Below are positions 1 to 5,486 of a stretch of 6,630 nucleotides of DNA, piece by piece. The stretch lies in assembly GCA_003484585.1 (NCBI GenBank), contig DNBZ01000168.1:1-6630 (forward strand), read 5' to 3'. The notes under the pieces are model-generated. The model worked only from the letters and a program-made list of their open reading frames with translations, was not told the origin of the DNA and ran no database searches. Position numbers and translations under genes: made by a program. The first letter of the stretch is position 1. Every line of letters starts with the position of its first letter. Origin of the DNA: Bacteroidota bacterium. Lineage in GTDB: Bacteria; Bacteroidota; Bacteroidia; NS11-12g; UBA9320.

Positions 1-1
1 T

Positions 2-238
2 GTGAAAAATCTAAAGTACAAAGGGGTTGGGGGATTTAACTATTCTCTCAAGTTTGAAAATAATGAAGTACAAAGTACAGTAATCAAAACAAAAGGTAAT
101 AAACAATTAGCTCTGCTTTTGGAGTTAAATGCTAAAATTGCCAAGGATCAAAAGAATAAAAATGAATGTTACCCTTCATCAGAGTTGAATCTAAGTAAGG
201 GCAGGCGAGCTACGTTGATAATTAACACATTGCCATAA
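2..238 (+). CDS. Unrecognised ORF, probably the 3' end of a gene that begins outside the window
   Basis: The reading frame is open from the window edge to a TAA at 236-238 and gives up to 78 residues, lysine- and asparagine-rich, with no motif, signal peptide or membrane segment that I recognise. The only start seen is a GTG at the second base, so this is more likely the C-terminal part of a longer protein than a complete gene. A strong intrinsic terminator begins about 40 bases after the stop, which fits a real transcription unit ending here. No function can be proposed; it could also be a chance open frame. Confidence 0.35.
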   Translation: MKNLKYKGVGGFNYSLKFENNEVQSTVIKTKGNKQLALLLELNAKIAKDQKNKNECYPSSELNLSKGRRATLIINTLP

Positions 239-277
239 TCGAAATAAGCTCGACTAAATCACTCATAACTGCAATAT

Positions 278-310
278 AAAAAGCATCCGTCGATAGATGG
301 ATGCTTTTTT
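278..310 (+). terminator. Rho-independent terminator
   Basis: AAAAAGCATCC (278-288) pairs perfectly with GGATGCTTTTT (299-309) across a 10-base loop, and the 3' arm ends in a run of six T. It lies 40 bases after the ORF ending at 238 and 58 bases before gcvT, so it separates the two units. Because the A-rich arm precedes the stem, it could also act on the minus strand. Confidence 0.85.
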
Positions 311-354
311 GTATCGATCATATAGATTTCATATTTATAATTCAAACTAAACAT

Positions 355-362
355 TTACTTTG
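355..362 (+). promoter_or_regulatory. Bacteroidota-type -7 element of gcvT
   Basis: TTACTTTG is close to the consensus TAnnTTTG (one mismatch) and ends five bases before the gcvT ATG at 368. With transcription normally starting a few bases after this box, the mRNA would have almost no 5' leader. No convincing -33 TTG is seen at the expected spacing. Confidence 0.5.
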
Positions 363-367
363 CGTCT

Positions 368-1474
368 ATGTCTACAGATTCAACAGCATCAAAAAGAATA
401 GCATTACACGATAAGCACGTAGCACTAGGTGCTAAAATGGTTCCATTCGCAGGGTTTGATATGCCATTGCAGTATGCAGGTTTAGCTCCAGAACATCACG
501 CAGTACGAAATAGCGTAGGCATGTTTGACGTGAGTCATATGGGCGAGTTTGGGGTGAAAGGAAAAGACGCTGAAGCTTTAGTGGCTTGGATCTGCTCTAA
601 TAACATAAGTAAGGTTGTAGATATGCAAGCTCAGTATAACTGCATGCCAAATGATGAAGGTGGAATCGTAGATGATCTAATAGTCTATAGATGGAACTCA
701 ACTGAGTATACGCTCGTAGTGAATGCAGGCAACATAGCCAAAGACTGGGATTGGATAATGAAGCAAAAAGAGGCCAAAGGTTTCGATTGTGAAATAGAAG
801 ATCAATCAGACGATGTTTCTTTACTTGCGGTGCAAGGTCCCAATGCTATTAAGGTTTTGCAAAAACTTACAGATGTAGACCTAGATGCTATCCAGTTTTA
901 TCATTTTGCAGCAGGAGATTTGGGTGGCAGTACGGATGTCATAATTAGTAATACAGGATATACTGGGTCAGGAGGTTTCGAGCTTTATGTATGGAATAAG
1001 GATGCTAGCATGGTGTGGGACGCAGTAATGGAAGCGGGCAATGAATTTGATATTATACCTTGTGGCCTAGCTGCTAGAGATACGCTTAGACTAGAAAAAG
1101 GATATTGCCTCTATGGTAATGATATAGACAATACTACGAGTCCTATAGAAGCTGGACTTGGCTGGATTACCAAATTTGCGGAGCCATTTAATAATCAAGC
1201 ATATCATAAAAACTTAAAAGAAAATGGTGTAAGCCGTAAGCTGGTGGGTTTTGAAATGGTGGAACGTGGTATTCCAAGACAGCATTATGTATTAGTAGAT
1301 GCTGAGGGTAATACTATAGGAGAAGTAACCAGTGGTACTCAGAGCCCGTCACTAGACAAGGCTATAGGTATGGGGTATGTGAAGCCCGAATATGCTGCGG
1401 CAGATTCGGAAATTTTTGTGCAGATACGTAATAAGACTGTAAAGGCTAAGACAACCAAACTTCCTTTTTTATAG
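368..1474 (+). CDS. gcvT: Glycine cleavage system T-protein (aminomethyltransferase)
   Basis: This cytosolic enzyme of the glycine cleavage complex takes the aminomethyl group carried on lipoylated H-protein, releases ammonia and passes the methylene unit to tetrahydrofolate. The 368-residue protein is full length for the family. Family signatures are in order: FDVSHMGE (53-60), GGIVDDLIVYR (98-108, holding the conserved Asp of the folate site), LAVQGP (153-158), YTGSGGFELYV (198-208), CGLAARDTLRLEKGYCLYG (232-250), SPIEAGLGW (258-266) and GEVTSGTQSPSLDKAIGMGYV in the C-terminal barrel. The start at 368 is supported by the -7 box just upstream and by alignment of the N-terminus with the family. 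The other gcv genes are not adjacent, which is common in Bacteroidota. The frame is intact and isoleucine is mostly ATA (13 of 22). Confidence 0.97.
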   Translation: MSTDSTASKRIALHDKHVALGAKMVPFAGFDMPLQYAGLAPEHHAVRNSVGMFDVSHMGEFGVKGKDAEALVAWICSNNISKVVDMQAQYNCMPNDEGGIVDDLIVYRWNSTEYTLVVNAGNIAKDWDWIMKQKEAKGFDCEIEDQSDDVSLLAVQGPNAIKVLQKLTDVDLDAIQFYHFAAGDLGGSTDVIISNTGYTGSGGFELYVWNKDASMVWDAVMEAGNEFDIIPCGLAARDTLRLEKGYCLYGNDIDNTTSPIEAGLGWITKFAEPFNNQAYHKNLKENGVSRKLVGFEMVERGIPRQHYVLVDAEGNTIGEVTSGTQSPSLDKAIGMGYVKPEYAAADSEIFVQIRNKTVKAKTTKLPFL

Positions 1475-1484
1475 TCTTAAGGAT

Positions 1485-1577
1485 ATGAAAATAGTTTTAA
1501 GTTCTGTACTGCTTTGTTTTACGCTTCTAGCATTTGCCCAAGAAGAAGATTCTTCAAAAGTCACTTTGCGAGCATGA
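1485..1577 (+). pseudogene. Signal-peptide stump of a secreted protein (30 residues)
   Basis: Ten bases after the gcvT stop, an ATG opens a 30-codon frame ending in TGA. It encodes a classic Bacteroidota Sec signal: MKIV, a hydrophobic stretch to residue ~16, then AFAQEEDSSK, with likely cleavage after A18 before QEED. Only about a dozen residues follow the cleavage site, so it is most likely the 5' remnant of a larger secreted or outer-membrane protein gene, cut off at or near 1577. It was probably co-transcribed with gcvT. It could alternatively be a genuine short secreted peptide, but nothing else supports that. Confidence 0.5.
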
Positions 1578-1602
1578 GACTAGCAAAAATAAAAGTAAGG
1601 TG

Positions 1603-1923
1603 CTAAAAATCCTGTTGAAAGACTATCTTGGCATTTTGAGCATTGAGCTCAGGCATGGTATTCGTTATCTGTACTAGTGGACTACCAGCTAGTACCAGCT
1701 CGCCCTCCGTCACAAAAGTCTGGTCTAGTATTCCGCTTACCGTTGAGTGTACCTCGTATAGACTGTCTGGCTGTATGGTGACAGATGAATATACCGACTC
1801 GGTAAGACTTGTTATTTTTGGATTAATACCGTCTGGATCCCTTTTGCAGGCTGCCATTGTGCTAATGAGTATGAGGAATAAACTTATGTTTTTCAAGGTG
1901 TTACTTTGTTTTAAAGTGTGCAA
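1603..1923 (-). pseudogene. Truncated HlyD/RND efflux periplasmic adaptor lipoprotein (N-terminal ~100 residues only)
   Basis: Adaptor subunits of RND or ABC efflux systems join an inner-membrane pump to an outer-membrane channel. The fragment has a lipoprotein signal (LFLILISTMAAC, lipid-attachable Cys26) and then the first half of a biotinyl-lipoyl-like domain: YEVHSTVSGILDQTFVTEGELVLAGSPLVQI (residues 56-86), containing the usual 'G-x-(V/L)...V-x-E-G-x-x-V-x-x-G-x-x-L' pattern. It stops at residue 106, where adaptors normally run past 330 residues with an alpha-hairpin, second lipoyl half and beta-barrel. The longest frame starts with TTG at 1923; the TTG at 1896 gives a more normal signal peptide (MKNISLFLIL), and no ATG is available upstream. 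No pump or channel gene lies beside it. I infer a non-functional remnant. Confidence 0.7.
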
Positions 1924-2076
1924 ATTTTAACATAATATTAAAGTTAGTGACCTAAGTACCTAAATTTCTGAAGCTATAATGAATATCAAAGATAGTCAAT
2001 TGCTTTAGTGGATTGTCTGATGTCGGTCAGTTGCTTAACTGAGTAATATCAGCAGCTAAGATACGGTGCTTAACAC

Positions 2077-2084
2077 TAATTTCG
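2077..2084 (+). promoter_or_regulatory. -7-like element ahead of orf2089
   Basis: TAATTTCG matches TAnnTTTG at seven of eight positions and ends four bases before the ATG at 2089, the same geometry as at gcvT and the YqeY gene. It supports 2089 as the start and a leaderless or near-leaderless message. Confidence 0.45.
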
Positions 2085-2088
2085 TGCT

Positions 2089-2598
2089 ATGTCTACCGAC
2101 TTATTCGAAGTACGCCTGCGGTTCAAAAAACTAGTGCCAGAAACACCTGAGCAACTTGTAGAAAGTGTAAAAATAGTACTTGTAGAAAATCAAGATAAGA
2201 TAGTGGGCCGAATTACTCATAATACTATTAGAATACGAATAGTAGAACAAGATAGGCACTTCTGGTCTCCGGAACTTTCGCTAAATCTGGAAGAGACGGG
2301 ACTAGGCACTGAGGTGCGTGGACTATATGGACCCAAACCTGATATCTGGTTAGGCTATATGTTTACGTATTTTTTTTTAGGATTTGTCACTATGGTAGTA
2401 TCTGTCATAGGCTTCTCTAGGTATAATCTGGGTCTGTCTAGCTACATTCTGTGGCTGGTACCCTTTGTGCTAGGTGGTATCTTTGTACTTTGGCTTACTA
2501 GTCGCACAAGACAAAGGCTTGGCAAAGACGAAGTAAATCTCATACACGGGCTTATAAAGCCGAGTGTGTTAAAGAGTGGAGTGGATGTGGAGGAGTGA
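2089..2598 (+). CDS. Small two-helix membrane protein of unknown function
   Basis: The 169-residue protein has no signal peptide. A soluble N-terminal ~85 residues look like an alternating alpha/beta domain and include HFWSPELSLNLEE (57-69) and GTEVRGLYGPKP (73-84). Two strongly hydrophobic helices follow, about 87-108 and 116-137, joined by a short polar turn, and the tail is charged (TSRTRQRLGKDEVN). From memory, similar proteins occur in Bacteroidota and are sometimes mislabelled 'GTP-binding protein'; no P-loop or other nucleotide-binding motif is visible here. The start is supported by the -7-like box four bases upstream. It stands alone, with a hairpin at its stop codon, facing the copper enzyme gene. 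The protein is real by its composition and membrane topology; its function is unknown. Confidence 0.8.
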   Translation: MSTDLFEVRLRFKKLVPETPEQLVESVKIVLVENQDKIVGRITHNTIRIRIVEQDRHFWSPELSLNLEETGLGTEVRGLYGPKPDIWLGYMFTYFFLGFVTMVVSVIGFSRYNLGLSSYILWLVPFVLGGIFVLWLTSRTRQRLGKDEVNLIHGLIKPSVLKSGVDVEE

Positions 2599-2617
2599 GT
2601 AACGGACTCACTATTTT
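2594..2617 (+). terminator. Weak hairpin terminator at the end of orf2089
   Basis: AGTGAGT (2594-2600) pairs perfectly with ACTCACT (2606-2612) over the loop AACGG and is followed by ATTTT. The stem overlaps the TGA stop at 2596-2598. With only seven base pairs and four T it is a modest terminator, active on + only, since the minus side lacks a T-run. Confidence 0.45.
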
Positions 2618-2696
2618 CTAAGTAGAGAAATGGAACACTTGAATCTGACTGCCTATTGCTTTCAGCACCCTCAATACTAGTGGTAAATTATAATCT

Positions 2697-3488
2697 CTAC
2701 TTCTTATAATAGGCACCAAAGATAATCATCATCTCATCTGTGCTTAGAAGTCCGAAGTTCAATGTTTTGTTAGTAGTGTTATTGTAGGTAGCTACACCAC
2801 GCAGCCCTTCTCCAGGAGAAAGCTCCAAAGGCGGGTCAAATTGTTTTATCTCTGGATGCTCCCAATCTGCAGTATAGTATATCAGTTCGCCATCGCGAGC
2901 TCCACCTTTTATGAAAATTTCAAACTCGGTCATTTGCTTATGTGCATGAGCGGTAAGCATAAAAATACTGCGAGTATCATTAAACGAATAATCGGACGTG
3001 AGCGTAGTCTCTTTATTTGCGGGCAGATTAATAGATCCTCTATTTAAAAATAGATTTTGAGCTTCGTATTGTACTTGAGATTTGTCAACAGTGTGCAGGT
3101 TTACATATACTTCTCCTGTAATGTCTTGTGTTCCATAGTTTACATAATGTGAGTTTAGATCAAGCCCTTTTCCAGCAGGAATCTTTTGAGCTACTCCCTC
3201 TGGGAATTTATAATCGGTATTTCTAAACTGGGTGCCAAACATAAAAATATGGTCTGCTATACTTTGAAATGTGCTACCTATAGCGTTTCCATTTTCGTCT
3301 CGGATATCTCGTAAAACGTCTTGTTCTGGTAACGTAGCATTGTCTGCGAAATCATATAAGATAAGATGATGTGTGCCAGTTCTCATAGCGGTTTCTATAT
3401 GGTTTACATAGATGTCCTGGGTGTTTCCCAATAATTTATAAGAATAGAGTTCACGCTCGAAATCTGTTTTTATATTGAAAGGACCCAA
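2697..3488 (-). CDS. PHM-like copper type II monooxygenase module (distal half of an interrupted gene)
   Basis: The 263-residue product carries the full ligand set of the copper type II, ascorbate-dependent monooxygenase fold (PHM/DBM family). GTHHLILYDF has H40-H41, LNSHYVNYG has H114, TAHAHKQMTEFEIFI has H181 and H183, and STDEMMIIFG has M253/M254. Spacings of 73, 67 and 70-71 residues resemble rat PHM (H107/H108, H172, H242/H244, M314: 64, 70, 70). CuH would be H40/H41/H114 and CuM H181/H183/M253 or M254. There are no cysteines, so PHM's disulfides are absent. The TTG start at 3488 is only the first possible one: the frame continues straight from the cytochrome ORF upstream, separated by TAA-TTT-CAC. 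The module has no signal of its own and is best read as the C-terminal part of that lipoprotein. The substrate is unknown. Confidence 0.8.
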   Translation of the reverse strand: MGPFNIKTDFERELYSYKLLGNTQDIYVNHIETAMRTGTHHLILYDFADNATLPEQDVLRDIRDENGNAIGSTFQSIADHIFMFGTQFRNTDYKFPEGVAQKIPAGKGLDLNSHYVNYGTQDITGEVYVNLHTVDKSQVQYEAQNLFLNRGSINLPANKETTLTSDYSFNDTRSIFMLTAHAHKQMTEFEIFIKGGARDGELIYYTADWEHPEIKQFDPPLELSPGEGLRGVATYNNTTNKTLNFGLLSTDEMMIIFGAYYKK

Positions 3489-3494
3489 GTGAAA

Positions 3495-3497
3495 TTA
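3495..3497 (-). other. In-frame TAA splitting the cytochrome c-copper monooxygenase gene
   Basis: Reading on the minus strand, codons ...PPSSGV-TAA-FHLGPFNIKTDFERE... lie in one frame with no shift. The TAA at codon 185 of the combined frame could come from CAA (Gln) by one C-to-T change. The sequence on both sides shows no other damage. If the codon were sense, the locus 2697-4049 would encode one 450-residue protein. Confidence 0.8.
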
Positions 3498-4049
3498 TAC
3501 ACCTGAAGAAGGTGGAGCTAATACATGGAAAGTAGTATCTAAGATAAAATAAGAATCGTCATCTAGTAAAGAAATGCTGGCTACTTCGCTAGTTTTAGGG
3601 GCTCCTGCCACTATCCATTGGCCTATGAATTCTATTTCTCCGTTGGTCAAAGGAATGGCTCCTGGAGGCATTATTTCACCATATTCTGGATGGTCTTCAT
3701 AAAAATGTTCTTGATTTGGAGCATTTACTTTTTCCCAGAAAAAGCTTTTTGATAAACTTTCTAATCCTGCTGTACCTATCAACTTATAACCATCCAAAGC
3801 TGCAGCTGTATTGTGAGGTGTTTTATCTATTAGCATAGCATAGGCCACATCAGAAGTCAATATTAAATTAGATTGATTTGCCTGGCTACTACCCGCTACA
3901 TGACAAGAGATGCATTTGGTATTCAATATGTTTTGTTGAATTACGTCCCACGTTGCCATAGGTTCGGCTTCTACTTCTGGCTTATCCTTGCAGCTATTTA
4001 CGAAAACTAGAAGAAAAAGGCTTAATGATAGAGTGATAATGTATTTCAT
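3495..4049 (-). CDS. Cytochrome c-domain lipoprotein (proximal half of an interrupted cytochrome-copper monooxygenase gene)
   Basis: The 184-residue product starts with a lipoprotein signal peptide (LSLFLLVFVNSC, lipidated Cys20), so it would be anchored in the cell envelope. A single c-type heme site, CISCH, is at 46-50, preceded by WDVIQQNILNTK as in small cytochromes c. The sixth-ligand methionine is probably M127 in EIMPPGAIPLTNGEIEFIGQWIVAGAP, the usual C-terminal 'MPP...L...E...I..WI..GA' block. After this the chain runs into a linker, LLDDDSYFILDTTFHVLAPPSSGV, and stops just before the copper module begins in the same frame. The heme domain could pass electrons to the copper sites; that role is inferred. 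The ATG at 4049 is the natural start, since the signal peptide begins there. If translation really stops here, a lone cytochrome lipoprotein with a dangling linker is made. Confidence 0.85.
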   Translation of the reverse strand: MKYIITLSLSLFLLVFVNSCKDKPEVEAEPMATWDVIQQNILNTKCISCHVAGSSQANQSNLILTSDVAYAMLIDKTPHNTAAALDGYKLIGTAGLESLSKSFFWEKVNAPNQEHFYEDHPEYGEIMPPGAIPLTNGEIEFIGQWIVAGAPKTSEVASISLLDDDSYFILDTTFHVLAPPSSGV

Positions 4050-4062
4050 ATGTGAGGTAGAA

Positions 4063-4192
4063 TTTAGTTAACGCATAAATAGTATTGTAAATTACGAAGA
4101 TAGTTTTTCTTATTTACACTTGCCATAATCACGAGCTACTTCCTCAGCGGCTATTGGCTATGCACTATACACATTGTTGTAGGGCGTTATTC
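4063..4192 (-). repeat. Candidate attC-like or dispersed intergenic repeat
   Basis: On the minus strand the stop codon of the receiver-like A gene lies inside GAATAACGCCCTACAACAA, and the element appears to end near ATGCGTTAACT, about 130 bases on. The ends TAACGC and GCGTTA are inverted repeats, with looser complementarity inside. A stop codon merging into 'TAACGCCC' and a far end 'GCGTTA' resembles integron attC sites, and similar sequence occurs, from memory, as dispersed repeats in Bacteroidota. The internal pairing is imperfect and no integron integrase is present, so this is tentative. The cytochrome gene's promoter must lie in or next to this stretch. Confidence 0.3.
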
Positions 4193-4495
4193 TATTAACC
4201 CCTTCAAAACCCCATTCACAAAAGGAAGCATACCAGTTGGTCCTGAATTCCAATCTTTCATATGTACTGTAGTTCCTTTACTGGTTTCAAGAACAAACTT
4301 AACAATTTCTAGGCGATCTTCTATAGGGATTCCAGCTCCCATTATTACTATATCAATATTACTTTTACTGAAGAAATCTTTAACCTCCTGAAGGCTAGTC
4401 CCACTGAATAGGTTAATATTTTTTTGATGGATTCCTGTTTCGATAGAAGGGATCTTAATTCCTAACCGCCCGAGTAATAAACAGTTCTTTTGCAT
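4187..4495 (-). CDS. Receiver-like protein A (degenerate response-regulator fold, no phosphoacceptor Asp)
   Basis: The 102-residue protein has the size and alternating beta/alpha pattern of a CheY-like receiver. An N-terminal strand CLLLGR (5-10) is followed by a helix, then the strand and turn SNIDIVIMGAGIPIEDR (45-61). In true receivers this segment reads D-L-V-L-L-D-x-x-(L/M)-P; here the phosphorylated Asp is Gly53. The acidic pair of strand 1 is also missing, so phosphotransfer is not expected. It is a paralogue of receiver-like protein B at 4946-5386, sharing LL(L/I)GR, DI(D)(I/L)..(I/M)GAG(I/L)P, a following acidic R/E helix, and a C-terminal 'P.GM/KM..F.N' block. The ATG at 4495 lies 15 bases after the stop of the upstream DUF6069-like gene, so it is the last gene of the operon. 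Its role is unknown; a protein-binding or signal-sensing function is only a guess. Confidence 0.75.
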   Translation of the reverse strand: MQKNCLLLGRLGIKIPSIETGIHQKNINLFSGTSLQEVKDFFSKSNIDIVIMGAGIPIEDRLEIVKFVLETSKGTTVHMKDWNSGPTGMLPFVNGVLKGLIE

Positions 4496-4510
4496 GGTAT
4501 AGGGATTTTG

Positions 4511-4937
4511 CTATTTCCGATTGACCCATTTTGGGGTAATGATAACCGAAGCCAATCCAGCGATAAGGTGCATGGGGATGGTTAATAGGGCAAATCCTTC
4601 GGGTGCTGAATTTCCATCAGAAAGTTCAGTCATATTTATTGGCCCCATTAAACTCAAGAAGGTAAAAACAACCCCTGCGATGATAAAAATGAAGGTTCCC
4701 TTTTTGGTTAAGCGATGGAGGACAAAGTAGACAAACCCGCCAACCAACAATCCCAATATGGATGATGCGGTAACTGACCCAATATTAATAATTTCCGGCA
4801 CTTCATTTCCCGTTATTAAAGGGTAAACAAGCAGCCTAGATATTGTTCAGTATGGCAGCAACCACACCAGCTATCAATCCAGCCAAAAGAGACCTGCCGA
4901 TTATGGGTTTTTGTTGTCCATTTTTTGTTTCCTTCAT
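4511..4937 (-). pseudogene. Four-helix small membrane protein, DUF6069-like, split by a one-base frameshift
   Basis: An ATG at 4937, eight bases after the receiver-like B stop, opens MKETKNGQQKPIIGRS followed by a hydrophobic helix LLAGLIAGVVAAILNNI, then a TAG at 4836-4838. In the next frame the protein continues without overlap as LLVYPLITGNEVPEIINIGSV and on to residue WVNRK at the stop 4511-4513. The span is 427 bases, one more than a multiple of three. Removing one base at the ATC-TAG-GCT junction gives ...NNIWLLVYPL... and a 141-residue protein with four membrane helices, matching DUF6069-type proteins as I remember them. A GTG at 4801 gives a 96-residue ORF lacking helix 1 and is probably not a true start. 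It is the middle gene of the MarR-divergent operon. It may be a pseudogene, a sequencing error, or (less likely) a programmed shift. Confidence 0.7.
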
Positions 4938-4945
4938 GATTTCAT

Positions 4946-5386
4946 TTATTTTTTAGCTGGCATTTGACTAATTATCTTTTCAACTTTCCACAATACCGCT
5001 TTTTCATTGGTAAAGTCAATCATTTTTGCAGGATTTCCGTCTGGCGTTCTTTCAATCATATACAAAGGAACTTGAGGTTGTAATTCCTTTATAAAATTTT
5101 CCATTTCATCCCTAGTCTCATCAGGTAATCCTGCACCTATTACTATTAAATCAATGTCTCCATTATTCAAGTTTTTTTCAATGAGTTCCGTTGAATTTGC
5201 GCAGACAATATTCCTGTCAAATTTGGCTAATTCATTTTTTAGAATTTCCATCACGTCAAGGCTTCTGCCTATTAATAAAATTTTTGGTTCCATAACTATA
5301 TCTATTTTATTGGTTTGTGCTTTTGTGTTAAAGACCATTAAAATTAACAGTCCAAGTGTAATGTGTTTTTTCATATGCTTCTTCAT
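4946..5386 (-). CDS. Receiver-like protein B with an N-terminal signal peptide
   Basis: The 146-residue ORF is the first gene of the minus-strand operon. Residues 32-146 form a receiver-like domain paralogous to protein A: EPKILLIGR (33-41), GDIDLIVIGAGLPDETRDEMENF (76-98), then QPQVPLYMIERTPDGNPAKMIDF (103-125). The residue aligned with the phosphoacceptor Asp is Gly84, so it should not be phosphorylated in the usual way. The first 25 residues, KKHMKKHITLGLLILMVFNTKAQ, look like a Sec signal peptide with cleavage after KA, which is odd for a cytosolic-type fold. M32 (ATG at 5293) matches where protein A starts and could be the ancestral start. The ATG at 5386 lies about 8 bases after a perfect -7 box, so the upstream start should be used; the ATG four codons later is an alternative. 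It is probably repressed by the divergent MarR protein. Confidence 0.75.
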   Translation of the reverse strand: MKKHMKKHITLGLLILMVFNTKAQTNKIDIVMEPKILLIGRSLDVMEILKNELAKFDRNIVCANSTELIEKNLNNGDIDLIVIGAGLPDETRDEMENFIKELQPQVPLYMIERTPDGNPAKMIDFTNEKAVLWKVEKIISQMPAKK

Positions 5387-5393
5387 AAGAAAA

Positions 5394-5423
5394 CAAAGTT
5401 AAACATTATAGTTGGAATTCCAA
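5394..5423 (-). promoter_or_regulatory. Promoter of the receiver/DUF6069-like operon
   Basis: On the minus strand the -33 TTG is at 5423-5421 and the -7 box TAACTTTG at 5401-5394, separated by exactly 19 bases. This is a perfect match to the Bacteroidota consensus TTG-N19-TAnnTTTG. Transcription should begin near 5389, a few bases before the ATG at 5386. The -33 element lies inside the palindromic operator. Confidence 0.8.
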
Positions 5424-5430
5424 CTATAAT
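5405..5430. promoter_or_regulatory. 26-bp perfect palindrome, probable MarR operator
   Basis: The 26 bases are a perfect inverted repeat with no spacer, centred between 5417 and 5418, with core AGTTGGAATTCCAACT flanked by TATA-rich arms. It sits between the divergent marR-family gene and the operon it faces, and covers the -33 elements of both promoters. MarR-family dimers bind palindromes of this size, usually autoregulating; the pairing with this MarR protein is inferred from position. Confidence 0.85.
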
Positions 5431-5441
5431 TGTTATTTTTG
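5412..5441 (+). promoter_or_regulatory. Promoter of the marR-family gene
   Basis: TTG at 5412-5414 and TATTTTTG at 5434-5441 are separated by exactly 19 bases, a perfect TTG-N19-TAnnTTTG promoter. The start site is expected near 5446, giving a leader of about 27 bases. Its -33 element is the mirror image of the one for the opposite promoter. Confidence 0.8.
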
Positions 5442-5450
5442 ATTGAAAAA

Positions 5451-5486
5451 ATGAAATTAATACAATCAGGAAATGAAAAACGCTAA
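5451..5486 (+). other. Possible 11-codon upstream ORF overlapping the marR start
   Basis: An ATG at 5451, inside the short marR leader, opens MKLIQSGNEKR followed by TAA at 5484-5486. It is out of frame with marR and overlaps its first 14 bases. It could tune marR translation by coupling, but short ORFs arise easily by chance in AT-rich DNA. Confidence 0.2.

Noticed and set aside
1643..1930. 95-residue open frame on the plus strand
   Set aside because: It is antisense to the HlyD-type fragment, whose lipobox and lipoyl-domain pattern are on the minus strand.
2027..2042. Small hairpin TCAGTT-GCTT-AACTGA, and a loose direct repeat GTCA(A/G)TTGCTT(T/A)A at 1995 and 2026, upstream of orf2089
   Set aside because: The stem is only six A/T-rich pairs and the repeat has mismatches; neither is placed convincingly relative to the promoter to call an operator or terminator.
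360..2104. Near-identical sequence ATGTCTAC(A/C)GA at the starts of gcvT and orf2089
   Set aside because: The match is about ten bases encoding MSTD and does not extend, so it is probably chance rather than a duplication.
2841..3047. 68-residue open frame on the plus strand
   Set aside because: It lies opposite the copper-ligand region of the monooxygenase module, which is plainly coding on the minus strand.
5154..5402. 82-residue open frame on the plus strand
   Set aside because: It is antisense to receiver-like B and crosses the minus-strand promoter and signal peptide; no independent support.
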